Made by a program: the position numbers and the translations under genes. Below are positions 18,094 to 27,100 of a stretch of DNA of 64,000 nt, piece after piece. Source of the DNA: JOPF136 sp963773835 (GTDB lineage Bacteria; Acidobacteriota; Terriglobia; Acidiferrales; UBA7541); contig CAVZCQ010000001.1 in assembly GCA_963773835.1 (NCBI GenBank), positions 62,001-126,000 on the forward strand, given 5' to 3'. Every line of letters begins with the position of its first letter. Positions within the stretch are counted from its first letter, which is position 1. A model generated the notes under the pieces. It ran no database searches. It had not been told where the DNA came from and was given only the letters and a program-made list of their open reading frames with translations.

Positions 18094-18834
18094 ATGGTCG
18101 CTCGACAGGACGAGGCCGTGGGAATTCAGCGCCGCTACTACACCGAAACGGCCACAGAATATGAGCAGATGCACGCCCACGAGGGCATCCGGGATGTCTT
18201 CAACAGGAGGTTCATTGAAGCCATCCTGCAGTTGGTCGGCGCTCAATCCGTGCTGGACGTCGGAACGGCCACCGGACGAATTCTGTGCGATTTGCGCGCC
18301 GTCCTGCCCGCTGCTTTCCTCTGTGGTGTGGAACCGGTTTACGCGCTGCTGGATGTGGCCCGTCTCAACGGCGCGCTTTCTTCCGGTGGACTGGTTTGCG
18401 GCACGGGAGCGGCCCTTCCATTTCCAGACAAGAGTTTCGATGTCGTCTGTGAGTTCGCCACATTGCACCACGTGCGACAGCCCAACACCATCGTCCGCGA
18501 AATGACGCGCGTGGCCAGAAGAGCGGTGCTGCTCGCAGACAGCAACCGCTTCGGCCAGGGAAGCCTGTTGGCCCGAGTTGCCAAACTTGGAATGTACAAG
18601 ACGGGAGTCTGGCCCGTCTATGACTGGATTCGGACCAAAGGCAAATGGTATCGCATCACGGAGGGTGACGGGCTTTCGTATTCCTACAGCGTGTATGACT
18701 CCTACGAGTTGTTGGCCTCCTGGGCCGACCGCCTGATCCTCATCCCCGCCGATGTGGAGCAGGCGAGCAGTTGGCTTCATCCCCTTCTGACCAGCAGAGG
18801 TGTTCTGGCCTGCGCGATCAGGGAAAATGTTTGA
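18094..18834 (+). CDS. class I SAM-dependent methyltransferase
   Basis: A 246-residue methyltransferase with motif I VLDVGTATGRILCDL and core LPFPDKSFDVVCEFATLHHV. The usual GCG of motif I is replaced by GTATG, as in some natural-product methyltransferases. ATG at 18094 with GGCGGAGAA upstream is preferred over an in-frame TTG at 18058. It is separated by about 50 bases from the preceding methyltransferase, and similarity between the two is limited to the common fold. Confidence 0.8.
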   Translation: MVARQDEAVGIQRRYYTETATEYEQMHAHEGIRDVFNRRFIEAILQLVGAQSVLDVGTATGRILCDLRAVLPAAFLCGVEPVYALLDVARLNGALSSGGLVCGTGAALPFPDKSFDVVCEFATLHHVRQPNTIVREMTRVARRAVLLADSNRFGQGSLLARVAKLGMYKTGVWPVYDWIRTKGKWYRITEGDGLSYSYSVYDSYELLASWADRLILIPADVEQASSWLHPLLTSRGVLACAIRENV

Positions 18835-18873
18835 CGCCAGCTTCGACGCGGGGCTACGGATTTCGCTTAGCCG

Positions 18874-20154
18874 ATGCGCATTCTGCTGCTCATAAAGAAT
18901 TTTCCGCCGCGGACCTGCGGTGTGGGGGACTACGCCTCCCGGCTGGCGGAGGAACTGGCCGCAGCCGGTGATCTCGTGACCGTACTTACCGAACCCGCCG
19001 GCCCCGCGCAGCGGGGACGACTTCCCTTTGGCCTTCTCGAAGTTCCGCTGCGTGGATGGCGGGATCTGCGGTCGGCTTTGGAAGGAATTGCCGCATCGGC
19101 GCCGGATCGCGTGCTGCTCGAATACTCGGCATACGCATGGGGGCGCCGGGGCGCGCCGTGGTGGGTCAACGCGCTGCTCTTCCGGCTGCGGCGCCGCGGG
19201 GTTCCGGTGGACGTCGGTCTTCACGAATTGGCAGTCAGCGTGCGCCAGCATCCCGCACAGACCCCGGTGGCGCTCGCGCAGTGGTGCCACATCGCGCTGC
19301 TCATGGCCGCGGTGGAGACGGTGGCGGTAAACATGCGTTCGCGCGCCGCGCTGCTCGCGCGCCTGTTTCCCCGGTGGCGCGCAAAGATTCGTTACCGGCC
19401 GAACTCCAGCACGATTCCCGTCCTCCCGCAAGACATCGCCGAACGCGAGGCATTTCGCCAGGAACATGGAGTAAGTGCCGGAGAAATCGTGGTGGCCAGT
19501 TTCGGACTCTTTCACCGCGCAAAGAACTACGAAGCAGTGATTCGGGCGGTGTCGCTGCTACGCCGAAGAACGGTTCCAGAGGACGGGCCCGCCTCCGACG
19601 GAGTTGGTGTGAGACCCATTCGGCTGTGGATGCTCGGCAATGTTGCCGCGGCCTCCCCGGAATATATCGGCCGGCTGAAGCGCTTCGCGTGGGAATCGGG
19701 AGTCGAGGACGCCACGTGGTGGCCGGGAAGGCTCGAAGTGGAAGAGATTTCCCGCGCGCTCCAGGCCGCCGACGTGTTCGTGCTGCCGCAGCCGGATGGC
19801 CACCTGACCCGCAGCAGCGCCTTCATGGCTGCGGCGGCACACGGGCTGCCCGTGGTGGCCGTGCGAGATCCCGGCGGACGAGACCAGACGGAATTCGCTC
19901 ACGGCGAGCACCTGTGGCTCGCCCAGCACAGCAGGGCGGCAGAGTTGGCAGCAGGGATCCGCGCTTTGATAGAAGACCGCGGTCTGGCCGCGCGCATGGG
20001 CCGCAATCTGCGGCAGCTTTACGAGACGCGGTTCGACTGGCGAGCAACGGCCGCTGTGGAACGGGGCGCGGGGATGAGTACGAAGCCGGCGGGCGCAGCC
20101 GCTGAACACAGCCCTGTCGCAGCGGCAACACCGGCCAGCGGGGCGAAATCGTGA
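18874..20154 (+). CDS. GT4-type glycosyltransferase
   Basis: A 426-residue GT-B transferase. The N-terminal acceptor domain opens with LLLIKNFPPRTCGVGDYASR. The C-terminal half has FGLFHRAKNYEAVIRAVSLL and an atypical donor-binding region (AADVFVLPQPDGHLTRSSAFMAAAAHGLPVVA) where the usual E-X7-E glutamates are hard to place. The last 25 residues are a low-complexity Ala/Pro tail. Its stop overlaps the next polymerase-like gene by four bases (GTGA). Confidence 0.78.
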   Translation: MRILLLIKNFPPRTCGVGDYASRLAEELAAAGDLVTVLTEPAGPAQRGRLPFGLLEVPLRGWRDLRSALEGIAASAPDRVLLEYSAYAWGRRGAPWWVNALLFRLRRRGVPVDVGLHELAVSVRQHPAQTPVALAQWCHIALLMAAVETVAVNMRSRAALLARLFPRWRAKIRYRPNSSTIPVLPQDIAEREAFRQEHGVSAGEIVVASFGLFHRAKNYEAVIRAVSLLRRRTVPEDGPASDGVGVRPIRLWMLGNVAAASPEYIGRLKRFAWESGVEDATWWPGRLEVEEISRALQAADVFVLPQPDGHLTRSSAFMAAAAHGLPVVAVRDPGGRDQTEFAHGEHLWLAQHSRAAELAAGIRALIEDRGLAARMGRNLRQLYETRFDWRATAAVERGAGMSTKPAGAAAEHSPVAAATPASGAKS

Positions 20155-21641
20155 ATTTCGATCTCACTGCCAATCGCAGGGTGGGTCCCGACTTCCTGAT
20201 TACCCTGCCGGTCTTGCTGCTGGTGGTGCTCGCGCTGCCCTGGCTGGCCTGGCGCGTGGCCTACCAGCAGTATGTGCCGCTGATTGTGGGTGTCTTTATC
20301 GTTGCGGATATTTGCTTCACCTTTGCCTGGTGGCGCGCGGCCGTCTATCTGTTTTCGGTTTACGTGCTGGTGGAGGGATTCCTGATCAACGCGTTTTCCC
20401 TGCCGGCGTTGAACCTGTTGAAGGACGTGCAGCTCCTGCTGATTTTCTTCCGGCTGGCGCTTTCCCTGATTGCGCGGCGGACGTTTCCCGTGCCGCACAC
20501 GGACTGGGTCGTCCCGTACTTCCTCTTCGCCTTTTATTACATCGCGGAAATCTTCAACCCTCTGCTGCCCAGCATCCTGATCGGTCTGATCGGGGCGCGG
20601 GTGACGCTGCTGTACTTCCTGTGCTTCGTGGTGGGCTACTGGTTCTTCAACGATAGGGCCCAGGTGATACGGTTCTTGCGATTCCACAACTGGGTGAGTA
20701 TTCCGATCGCGGCGTTCGGCGTGGTGCAGTATTTCACTGGACCGGAATTGCTCCTGAGGATCTCGCCGGGATTTGAGCGCGCCATTTATTACGCCTACGA
20801 TGCGAACAATTTGTCGCTCGGCTACTATTTCCGCACCATATCCACGTTCGCCTCGAGCGCCGGTCTTTCCCATTATTTGTGGGTCTCCTCGCTGCTCACG
20901 CTGGTCCTCCTCTGGATATCCCGCCGGCCGAGTGATCGGATCGTGTGCTGCGTGGCATTGCTGGCGCAGGCCTGCGGAATGTTGAGCACCGGAGGCCGAG
21001 GAACCTTTATCCTCCTGTTTGTGTCGTTGTTCCTGGGGTTCGGATTACTCGGGAAGCTGCGGCAGGCAATCGGGTGGGCAGCGCTGCTGACGGCTTTTTT
21101 TGCCGCCAGTGCGTTGCTCCTGGGACCCGTGGTGCGCGTTCGCTTTGCCACGATCCTTGACTTGGACATGATTCGAGACCGCAACACGGCGCTGGCCGTG
21201 GGCGAATTCCAGGGCGCGATGGAATCACCCATTGTGGGATTGGGGGCCGGGCGCGGCTGCTCGGCCGCCGCTCGTTTGTTTCCCGACCTGGAGATTGCGG
21301 GATCGGAAAATCAATTTGCGCGCATCCGCAACGAAGGCGGGCTCGCAGGTCTGATACTGTTCGTGGTATTTACGTCCATGGTGCTTATAGAAACCTGGCG
21401 CACCTCGCGAATCCTTCATGATCCTCAATTGAAACTCATCGGCTGCATCGCGGCCGGCTACTGCATTTCAATGATATTGATTCTTCCGATCGGCCAACCG
21501 CTCGACGTATCTCCCGCAAATTTTTATTTCTGGTTCCTGCTGGGATTGCTCCATGCGCTCTTGGGGATTCAGGCCACGGAGACGGCCGCCGGCGTTCAAC
21601 CAGTCCCGACAAAACGTCCAACATGGAGTCTTTCCCGCTGA
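20151..21641 (+). CDS. second O-antigen polymerase/ligase-like membrane protein
   Basis: A 496-residue polytopic protein with about twelve helices. The region AYDANNLSLGYYFRTISTFAS, then STGGRGTFILLFVSLFLGFGL, followed by a large loop (GEFQGAMESPIVGLGAGRG) and NEGGLAGLILFVVF, fits the Wzy/WaaL superfamily. Similarity to the Wzy_C protein at 6826 appears limited to topology. The start is GTG, overlapping the GT4 stop. It may be the repeat-unit polymerase while the other acts as ligase, or the reverse. Confidence 0.7.
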   Translation: MNFDLTANRRVGPDFLITLPVLLLVVLALPWLAWRVAYQQYVPLIVGVFIVADICFTFAWWRAAVYLFSVYVLVEGFLINAFSLPALNLLKDVQLLLIFFRLALSLIARRTFPVPHTDWVVPYFLFAFYYIAEIFNPLLPSILIGLIGARVTLLYFLCFVVGYWFFNDRAQVIRFLRFHNWVSIPIAAFGVVQYFTGPELLLRISPGFERAIYYAYDANNLSLGYYFRTISTFASSAGLSHYLWVSSLLTLVLLWISRRPSDRIVCCVALLAQACGMLSTGGRGTFILLFVSLFLGFGLLGKLRQAIGWAALLTAFFAASALLLGPVVRVRFATILDLDMIRDRNTALAVGEFQGAMESPIVGLGAGRGCSAAARLFPDLEIAGSENQFARIRNEGGLAGLILFVVFTSMVLIETWRTSRILHDPQLKLIGCIAAGYCISMILILPIGQPLDVSPANFYFWFLLGLLHALLGIQATETAAGVQPVPTKRPTWSLSR

Positions 21642-23218
21642 GCGTGATGGACACCGGCCGCCTCACTCCTCGCGACACATGGATCACGATCCTGGTGCTG
21701 ATTGGGCTGGGAATCGTGATTACCTTCACCAACCCGTGGTTTACCTTTATGGACGATGAAATCGCCATCGTGCAGGGGGCCACAAACCCAATTCAGCAGA
21801 CCGTGCATGCGTTCACCAGCGGGCTGGGGCAGCATCGTCACCCGCCCCTCTATGACCTGCTGCTCGCCTGCTGGCTGCGACTGAGCGGGGCGCGGGTGGC
21901 TTTGCTGCGTGTGCCCGCGACGCTGTTTTACCTGCTGGGGCTTTGGTCTGTGATTCAGGCGGCGGGCTTGATCGGGGGCGTGGGAGCGTCGCGCGCTGCA
22001 CTCTGGATCGGAGTTGTATTCCCTTACGGATTTCACTTCGGCAGGATCGCCGGCTGGTATTCGCTTTCCTTCTGCACGGTGGCGCTGCTGACGTATACGT
22101 ATCTGCGCATGGAGGAGAAGCCGGGCTGGGGGCGATGGGTGCTCCTGGTTGTGGCCTGCGAGCTGGCCTTGTACACCAATTATTTTCTACTGGCGCTGAT
22201 CGGGCTGGTCCTCCTGGACTACTGGATCAGACACCGGCGGGAATCTGCGCAGCATCTCGCCGCGGCTGGAGCGACGTTCGTCATCATCCTCCTGGGATTC
22301 TATCCCCTCGTGCGCCCATTCCTGGTGCGCCTCAGCGCATCGGCGAGCGTGATGCGGCCGGCCTATTCCCTGCTGGCGACGGTGTTTTTCGGCGGCTACA
22401 ACGTGTACACGTTGTTCGTCAGCGAATCGGTGGCCCCGTGGTTCTGGTACTTCAGCCTCCCCGCGCTGGCGGCCATCGCCTTCTGTTCTTGCTTGATTCT
22501 GCGTTACGGGCCTGGGCCGGCGCGCCGGATCTTCATCGGTTTCCTGGCCTGCATGCTCGTGATGACGGCGTTGAATTTGATCAATACCAAGGTTGCGCTC
22601 TTTCTGGCTCCCTGGCTGCTCATTTCTGTGGCGGCGATGGTGGGAAACCTGCCGCGGCCGAGCCCCCAGAGCATCGCAGTGCTGGCCCTGACGCTGACAG
22701 GAGCGATCGGCTGGTTCGGAATCCTCTCCCGCCATTACTACGCCGCGCCGAGGCTGATCGAGCCATGGCAACCGGTTGCCGAGCAGGCCGCCGGGGATGT
22801 GAAAAAGGGCGCAGTGGTCATCGGAAACAATCCTTCGTTTTTCTTTTATTTGACGGACGCCATTCGCTCCCCAGACGGACCCGGTACCAGCGATTTTATA
22901 GGCTGCTATCCCGTCTATTTGAAGCAGCCGCAGCTGTTCGACACAAATCAGTGGCTCGAGTCTGGAAAGGTTTACGGGCCAACCACACTGCTGGTAAAGG
23001 GCGCGGCGGACGAGTCCTTTTGGGGGTCGACCGCGGCAACGGAGAGGGTACTCAATCAGACCTGCCAAGTGGAGGGCGTAGAACGGCAAATGCCCGATAC
23101 CGGATTTGCGTTGAAGCGACGCTGGTTTGCCGGCGCGCAGCAACCCGCCTGGCGAATCGAAGTGCGCACGTACAGGTGTCCGTCGGGAAATGAGACCGCC
23201 GCGGGGTTGCACAATTGA
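21623..23218 (+). CDS. polytopic GT-C glycosyltransferase-like protein (GT39-like)
   Basis: A 531-residue multi-pass protein. The first periplasmic loop contains FTFMDDEIAIVQGATNPIQQ and later QHRHPPLYDLLLACWLRLSG, the pattern seen in GT39/ArnT-like transferases that carry an acidic pair and an H-PPLY motif. About ten helices are followed by a soluble C-terminal domain of some 150 residues. It overlaps the end of the preceding gene by 19 bases in another frame. It should use a polyprenyl-phosphate donor to modify the glycan outside the inner membrane. Confidence 0.75.
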   Translation: MESFPLSVMDTGRLTPRDTWITILVLIGLGIVITFTNPWFTFMDDEIAIVQGATNPIQQTVHAFTSGLGQHRHPPLYDLLLACWLRLSGARVALLRVPATLFYLLGLWSVIQAAGLIGGVGASRAALWIGVVFPYGFHFGRIAGWYSLSFCTVALLTYTYLRMEEKPGWGRWVLLVVACELALYTNYFLLALIGLVLLDYWIRHRRESAQHLAAAGATFVIILLGFYPLVRPFLVRLSASASVMRPAYSLLATVFFGGYNVYTLFVSESVAPWFWYFSLPALAAIAFCSCLILRYGPGPARRIFIGFLACMLVMTALNLINTKVALFLAPWLLISVAAMVGNLPRPSPQSIAVLALTLTGAIGWFGILSRHYYAAPRLIEPWQPVAEQAAGDVKKGAVVIGNNPSFFFYLTDAIRSPDGPGTSDFIGCYPVYLKQPQLFDTNQWLESGKVYGPTTLLVKGAADESFWGSTAATERVLNQTCQVEGVERQMPDTGFALKRRWFAGAQQPAWRIEVRTYRCPSGNETAAGLHN

Positions 23219-23238
23219 ACCTGGATAAGGGCAGCTCG

Positions 23239-24450
23239 ATGCGAGGGCTCAATCGCCCGGCCTCGCGTCGCGCCTTGCGCGTGCTTTTCGTGGACAGCCA
23301 GGCGGAACTCTGCGGCACGAGTTTCGCTTTGCTCGCCATGCTGAAGCATTTCGATCGTACGGAAATCGAGCCGATTTATGCCTCCGCGACGCCGGATGGC
23401 GGTGAGATGCCTGCCGAGGTGGAAAAACTGGGAATTCAAGCGCTACACGTGACCGCCGGGCGATTCCGGCAGGTGGTCCGGACATCCATTGCCGTGGCGG
23501 AATTCGTGCAGGTAATCCGGAATCACGATATCGATGTCGTGTTTGCGAACACGGGCCACACCCTGCTGTTCGTGCGGCCCGCGGCCATTGCTACCAGGCG
23601 GCCGTGCGTTTGGTGGTGTCATGGCTACGTTCCCAGAGAAAAATCGGGTCTCGAGCCCATCGCGCTGGCGCAACGGATGCTCTCGGGTGACCTGATTTTT
23701 GCCAATTCCGAATTCACCGCCACGCAACTGGCCCCCGATTTCCCCATGCAGACCATCCGCGTGATCCGGCCCGGAGTCGACCTGCAGAGGTTTCGCCCGG
23801 ATCCAGCCGCCGCGGCGCGGGTACGGCAGGAGGAGGGCATTCCTGCGGGCCAGCCGCTCATCGGCATCTTCGGCCGGTTGCAGCATTGGAAAGGACAGCA
23901 CGTTTTCCTGCGAGCCGCCGCGCTACTGGCCGGGCGGGGGCTTCCTTTCCAGGCCATCGTTGCCGGTGGGACCCTTTACGGAATCGAGCCGGAATATGCA
24001 GGCGAGCTGGAGCGCCTGGCCACGACGTTGTCTCTCGCCGGACGCGTTCGGTTCCTCGGCAACCGGAAGAACCCGCAGGACTGGATGAATGCCTGCGACG
24101 TGGTGGTGCACGCCTCGGTCGAGCCGGAGCCCTGGGGGCTGGTGGTCGCGGAGGCGATGGCGTGCGGCCGCGCTGTGCTGGCCTCGGCGGCCGGCGGCCC
24201 GCTGGAGATGATCGACCACAAACGCACGGGGTGGCTCACCGCGCCAGGGGACGAGGTGGCCCTTGCCACTTGGCTGGAAATCCTAATGGCGAATCCGGCG
24301 CTGCGCTCTGAACTCGGCCAGGCCGCGCGGCAGCATGCGGAACGCGAGTTTGACCCTCGGCGTGCCGCCGCGCACCTTTCCTCCGAGCTGTGGCGCGTAT
24401 GGGTTGCGCGCCTGGGCAGTGTGGGGTTGTTGCCCGAGGTCGGTGCGTGA
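23239..24450 (+). CDS. GT4 glycosyltransferase
   Basis: A 403-residue GT-B enzyme. The N-domain begins RVLFVDSQAELCGTSFALLAM. The C-domain has IFGRLQHWKGQHVFLRAAALL and the donor-binding E-X7-E region (EPEPWGLVVAEAMACGRAVLA). ATG at 23239 lies behind AAGGG. An in-frame TTG at 23215, overlapping the previous stop, would add eight residues and cannot be excluded. The acyltransferase gene overlaps its stop by four bases. Confidence 0.87.
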   Translation: MRGLNRPASRRALRVLFVDSQAELCGTSFALLAMLKHFDRTEIEPIYASATPDGGEMPAEVEKLGIQALHVTAGRFRQVVRTSIAVAEFVQVIRNHDIDVVFANTGHTLLFVRPAAIATRRPCVWWCHGYVPREKSGLEPIALAQRMLSGDLIFANSEFTATQLAPDFPMQTIRVIRPGVDLQRFRPDPAAAARVRQEEGIPAGQPLIGIFGRLQHWKGQHVFLRAAALLAGRGLPFQAIVAGGTLYGIEPEYAGELERLATTLSLAGRVRFLGNRKNPQDWMNACDVVVHASVEPEPWGLVVAEAMACGRAVLASAAGGPLEMIDHKRTGWLTAPGDEVALATWLEILMANPALRSELGQAARQHAEREFDPRRAAAHLSSELWRVWVARLGSVGLLPEVGA

Positions 24451-25628
24451 GTGCAAATCTTTCAGGGGCGGTGGCTGTACTTCCGACCTCACTCGAGGGG
24501 CGGACACCGCGGGCAGGGCTGAGTGGCTACGTCCCAGCCATCGACGGCTTGCGGGCAATCTCAATCGGTTTGGTTCTGCTCGCCCACCTCTTGATGTTCG
24601 ACCAGCGGGTCCAGTCGTTCTACTCGTTCGGCGCCAAGGCCGGAGATATCGGCGTGTCGATCTTTTTCGTAATCAGCGGCTACCTGATCACCGGACTACT
24701 CCTGCGCGAAGAGGATTGCAACGGACGAATCGATTTGGGACGGTTTTACGGCCGTCGGTTCCTTCGCATCTTTCCCGCGGCTTACACCTTTCTCCTGGTA
24801 ATCCTAGTGCTGGCTGTGACTGGAGTGATCGTCGTAGCACCGCATACGTACCTGGCTTCGTTGCTCTACATTCGGAATATGGTTGGCAGAGGGCACGAAA
24901 CCGCGCACCTATGGTCGCTTGCCATCGAGGAGCAATTCTATCTGTTGTGGCCGACCGCGCTTGTACTTTGTGCGCCGGCCAAGCGGCTGCGCATGGTGTC
25001 GCTCGTGGTATGCGCCATCCTGCCGTGGCGGATATTCCTGGTTCTGGGCTCCCACCTCCCTGACGGGGCGGTGTACCGCAGGACAGACTTGCGCGTAGAT
25101 ACCGTCCTCGTTGGCTGCGTGCTCGCCCTCCTGGTTCGCACTGAGGGCTTTGCAAAGTGGAACTCGCGCCTCCTATCCCATCCAGCCGTGGGCTGGATGA
25201 GTTGTTTTCTGGTGGCCTTGGCATCGTGGCTCGCTGCCCGATGGCCAGCTTTTGCAGGCGTGGAGTGCACCATTGTTCCTCTGGCGATAGGATTGGGGAT
25301 CAACAGCGTGCTTCAGTCGACGGACTCTTGGGTGGGCAAGTTTCTTCGCCTGCCCCCTGTCATCTTCGTGGGGAAACTATCGTACAGCTTGTATCTCTGG
25401 CAGCAACTTTTCCTCGGTCCTATAGAAAACAAGATGGCGCCCTTCCGGGTTTTCCCAATTAACCTCATTCTTGTTTTCCTTTTTGCCCTCTTTTCCTACT
25501 ACCTTGTGGAAAAGCCGGCGCTGCGGCTCAAGGATCGTCGATTCGGGGTGAGGCGGGCAGGGGCCGGTACCATTCGGGAGTGTGCACCTGCCAGCGAACC
25601 CCTCGTAGTGGCAGCGCAAGGAAACTGA
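24447..25628 (+). CDS. acyltransferase 3 family membrane protein (OafA/YrhL-like)
   Basis: A 393-residue integral membrane O-acyltransferase. The family opening GYVPAIDGLRAISIGLVLLAHL lies near residues 27-48, ISIFFVISGYLITGLLLREE-type sequence follows, and the motif HLWSLAIEEQFYLLWP carries the conserved WSLxxEEQFY. About ten helices. It would add acetyl or another acyl group to a sugar on the periplasmic side. The start is GTG at 24447, in a GTGA overlap with the GT4 gene; the frame is open further upstream but would then run deep into that gene. Confidence 0.88.
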   Translation: MSANLSGAVAVLPTSLEGRTPRAGLSGYVPAIDGLRAISIGLVLLAHLLMFDQRVQSFYSFGAKAGDIGVSIFFVISGYLITGLLLREEDCNGRIDLGRFYGRRFLRIFPAAYTFLLVILVLAVTGVIVVAPHTYLASLLYIRNMVGRGHETAHLWSLAIEEQFYLLWPTALVLCAPAKRLRMVSLVVCAILPWRIFLVLGSHLPDGAVYRRTDLRVDTVLVGCVLALLVRTEGFAKWNSRLLSHPAVGWMSCFLVALASWLAARWPAFAGVECTIVPLAIGLGINSVLQSTDSWVGKFLRLPPVIFVGKLSYSLYLWQQLFLGPIENKMAPFRVFPINLILVFLFALFSYYLVEKPALRLKDRRFGVRRAGAGTIRECAPASEPLVVAAQGN

Positions 25629-25629
25629 A

Positions 25630-26310
25630 TTGCGGATTGAGATTCCCAACCATACTCCCCGAAGGCTGCTCCGGGGGGAGTCCATTGCAGATTACTCTAT
25701 CCGCGACGCTGTCCTTCGCCATCAGGAGTTCGTGGGCGGAACTGTGCTCGATCTCGGATGCGGATCGCGTCCTTACGAGGCGTTTTTTAATGGTCGTGTA
25801 AAGCGCTGGATTGGCGCCGATTATCCCTCCACGGGACATCCGCCGGCCCTGCGGCTGGACCTGTTCGCGGACGCTATGCAGCTTCCCCTAGCCGGAGAGA
25901 GTTTCGATACGGTTCTGTGTACCCAGGTGCTCGAACATGTTCCAGAGCCCATGGACGTTCTGCGCGAGGCGTGGCGCGTGCTGCGTCCCGGCGGCCATCT
26001 GGTGCTCACGGCGCCGCAGTACAACGCGCTCCATGGCGAGCCGCAGGATTTCTACCGTTACACGAAATACGGGCTGGACCACATGGCGCGGAAGGCGGGC
26101 TTCGCTGTCAAGACGATCGAACCGATCGGTGGATTTCTCTCCCTGTTCGCATTTCTGACCACGATTCATTGCGCCCCGTTGCGGATTTGGCCGGTCCACG
26201 GCCTGTGGCAGTGGATGGGGTGGAAGCTGGACGGCATGTTTTCGCGTCCGAAGGACTGCATCGGCTATGTGCTGGTCGCCACGCGCCCTGAGTCTTCCGG
26301 GAATGTCTGA
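25630..26310 (+). CDS. class I SAM-dependent methyltransferase
   Basis: A 226-residue methyltransferase with motif I VLDLGCGSRPYEAFF and core MQLPLAGESFDTVLCTQVL followed by LREAWRVLRPGGHLVLTAP. Its C-terminal part (HGEPQDFYRYTKYGLDHMAR) is typical of cluster-borne sugar methyltransferases. The start is TTG one base after the acyltransferase stop, with AAGGAAA about eight bases upstream. The next methyltransferase overlaps its end by eight bases. Confidence 0.8.
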   Translation: MRIEIPNHTPRRLLRGESIADYSIRDAVLRHQEFVGGTVLDLGCGSRPYEAFFNGRVKRWIGADYPSTGHPPALRLDLFADAMQLPLAGESFDTVLCTQVLEHVPEPMDVLREAWRVLRPGGHLVLTAPQYNALHGEPQDFYRYTKYGLDHMARKAGFAVKTIEPIGGFLSLFAFLTTIHCAPLRIWPVHGLWQWMGWKLDGMFSRPKDCIGYVLVATRPESSGNV

Positions 26311-27100
26311 CGCGCGAACAATTGCGCCGGCGGTGCGCGCGTTGAAGCCGGACACCCAGACTCTGGACGACGAGCGGACGTACCCGGAAACTCCGGACGT
26401 TCCGACCTTCCAGCACCATCTGGCGCGCTACGAGTTTCTGCTGCCAATGATCCGGAAAAGCGACGAAATCCTGGAGACGGGCTGCGGCGCGGGCTACGGG
26501 TCGCGGATGCTGAGCGAGAGGGCGCGGTCTGTGGTGGCCATCGATTACTCTTCTGTGGCCCTCGAGTACGCGCGGGAGCGCTACTCCGCGCCCAACCTGA
26601 CGCATCTGCTGATGAACTGTCACCGTCTGGCGTTCGCGGACGCGAGCTTCGACCTGATCGTGTCCTTCGAGGTTTACGAACACCTGGAAGAGCCGGAAGT
26701 CTATTTGAGCGAATGCCGGCGCGTGCTCCGGCCCGGCGGACGGCTGGTGCTGTCAACCCCGAACCGCTCCTCCTGGGACATTCACATGCGCTCCATCGGC
26801 GCCGGCTACGAATACCACGTGAATATGGTGGACCTGAAAGCGCTGCAAGGACAGCTCAGCACTGTTTTTCCAAACGTGGAGATCTACGGCCAGTGGCGTC
26901 GCGGCAATGCACTGCACCGCGCGCTACGCGCTCTCGACCTGTGGAACCTGCGTCTGCGGCTCGTGCCTCCAGGGACGAGAGAAAAGTTGCAGCAGGCAAT
27001 GGGAGTTCCAATCGGTGGAACAACGAGGTCTGGGGACTGGATGTTCACGCGGTCCCAACTCCGCCAGGCGAACCACTTCCTGACTTTCTGCCAAAAATGA
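26303..27100 (+). CDS. class I SAM-dependent methyltransferase
   Basis: A 265-residue methyltransferase with motif I ILETGCGAGYGSRML and core HRLAFADASFDLIVSFEVYE followed by SECRRVLRPGGRLVLSTPNR. ATG at 26303 overlaps the preceding methyltransferase by eight bases and is preferred over an in-frame TTG at 26267. Two methyltransferases in direct tandem suggest two different acceptor positions rather than duplication, because the sequences differ outside the SAM-binding core. The GT4 gene overlaps its stop (ATGA). Confidence 0.82.
   Translation: MSDARTIAPAVRALKPDTQTLDDERTYPETPDVPTFQHHLARYEFLLPMIRKSDEILETGCGAGYGSRMLSERARSVVAIDYSSVALEYARERYSAPNLTHLLMNCHRLAFADASFDLIVSFEVYEHLEEPEVYLSECRRVLRPGGRLVLSTPNRSSWDIHMRSIGAGYEYHVNMVDLKALQGQLSTVFPNVEIYGQWRRGNALHRALRALDLWNLRLRLVPPGTREKLQQAMGVPIGGTTRSGDWMFTRSQLRQANHFLTFCQK

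Noticed and set aside
17746..19515. 589-codon antisense open frame
   Set aside because: It lies opposite two methyltransferase genes and a GT4 gene with clear motifs, and has no recognisable family features of its own.
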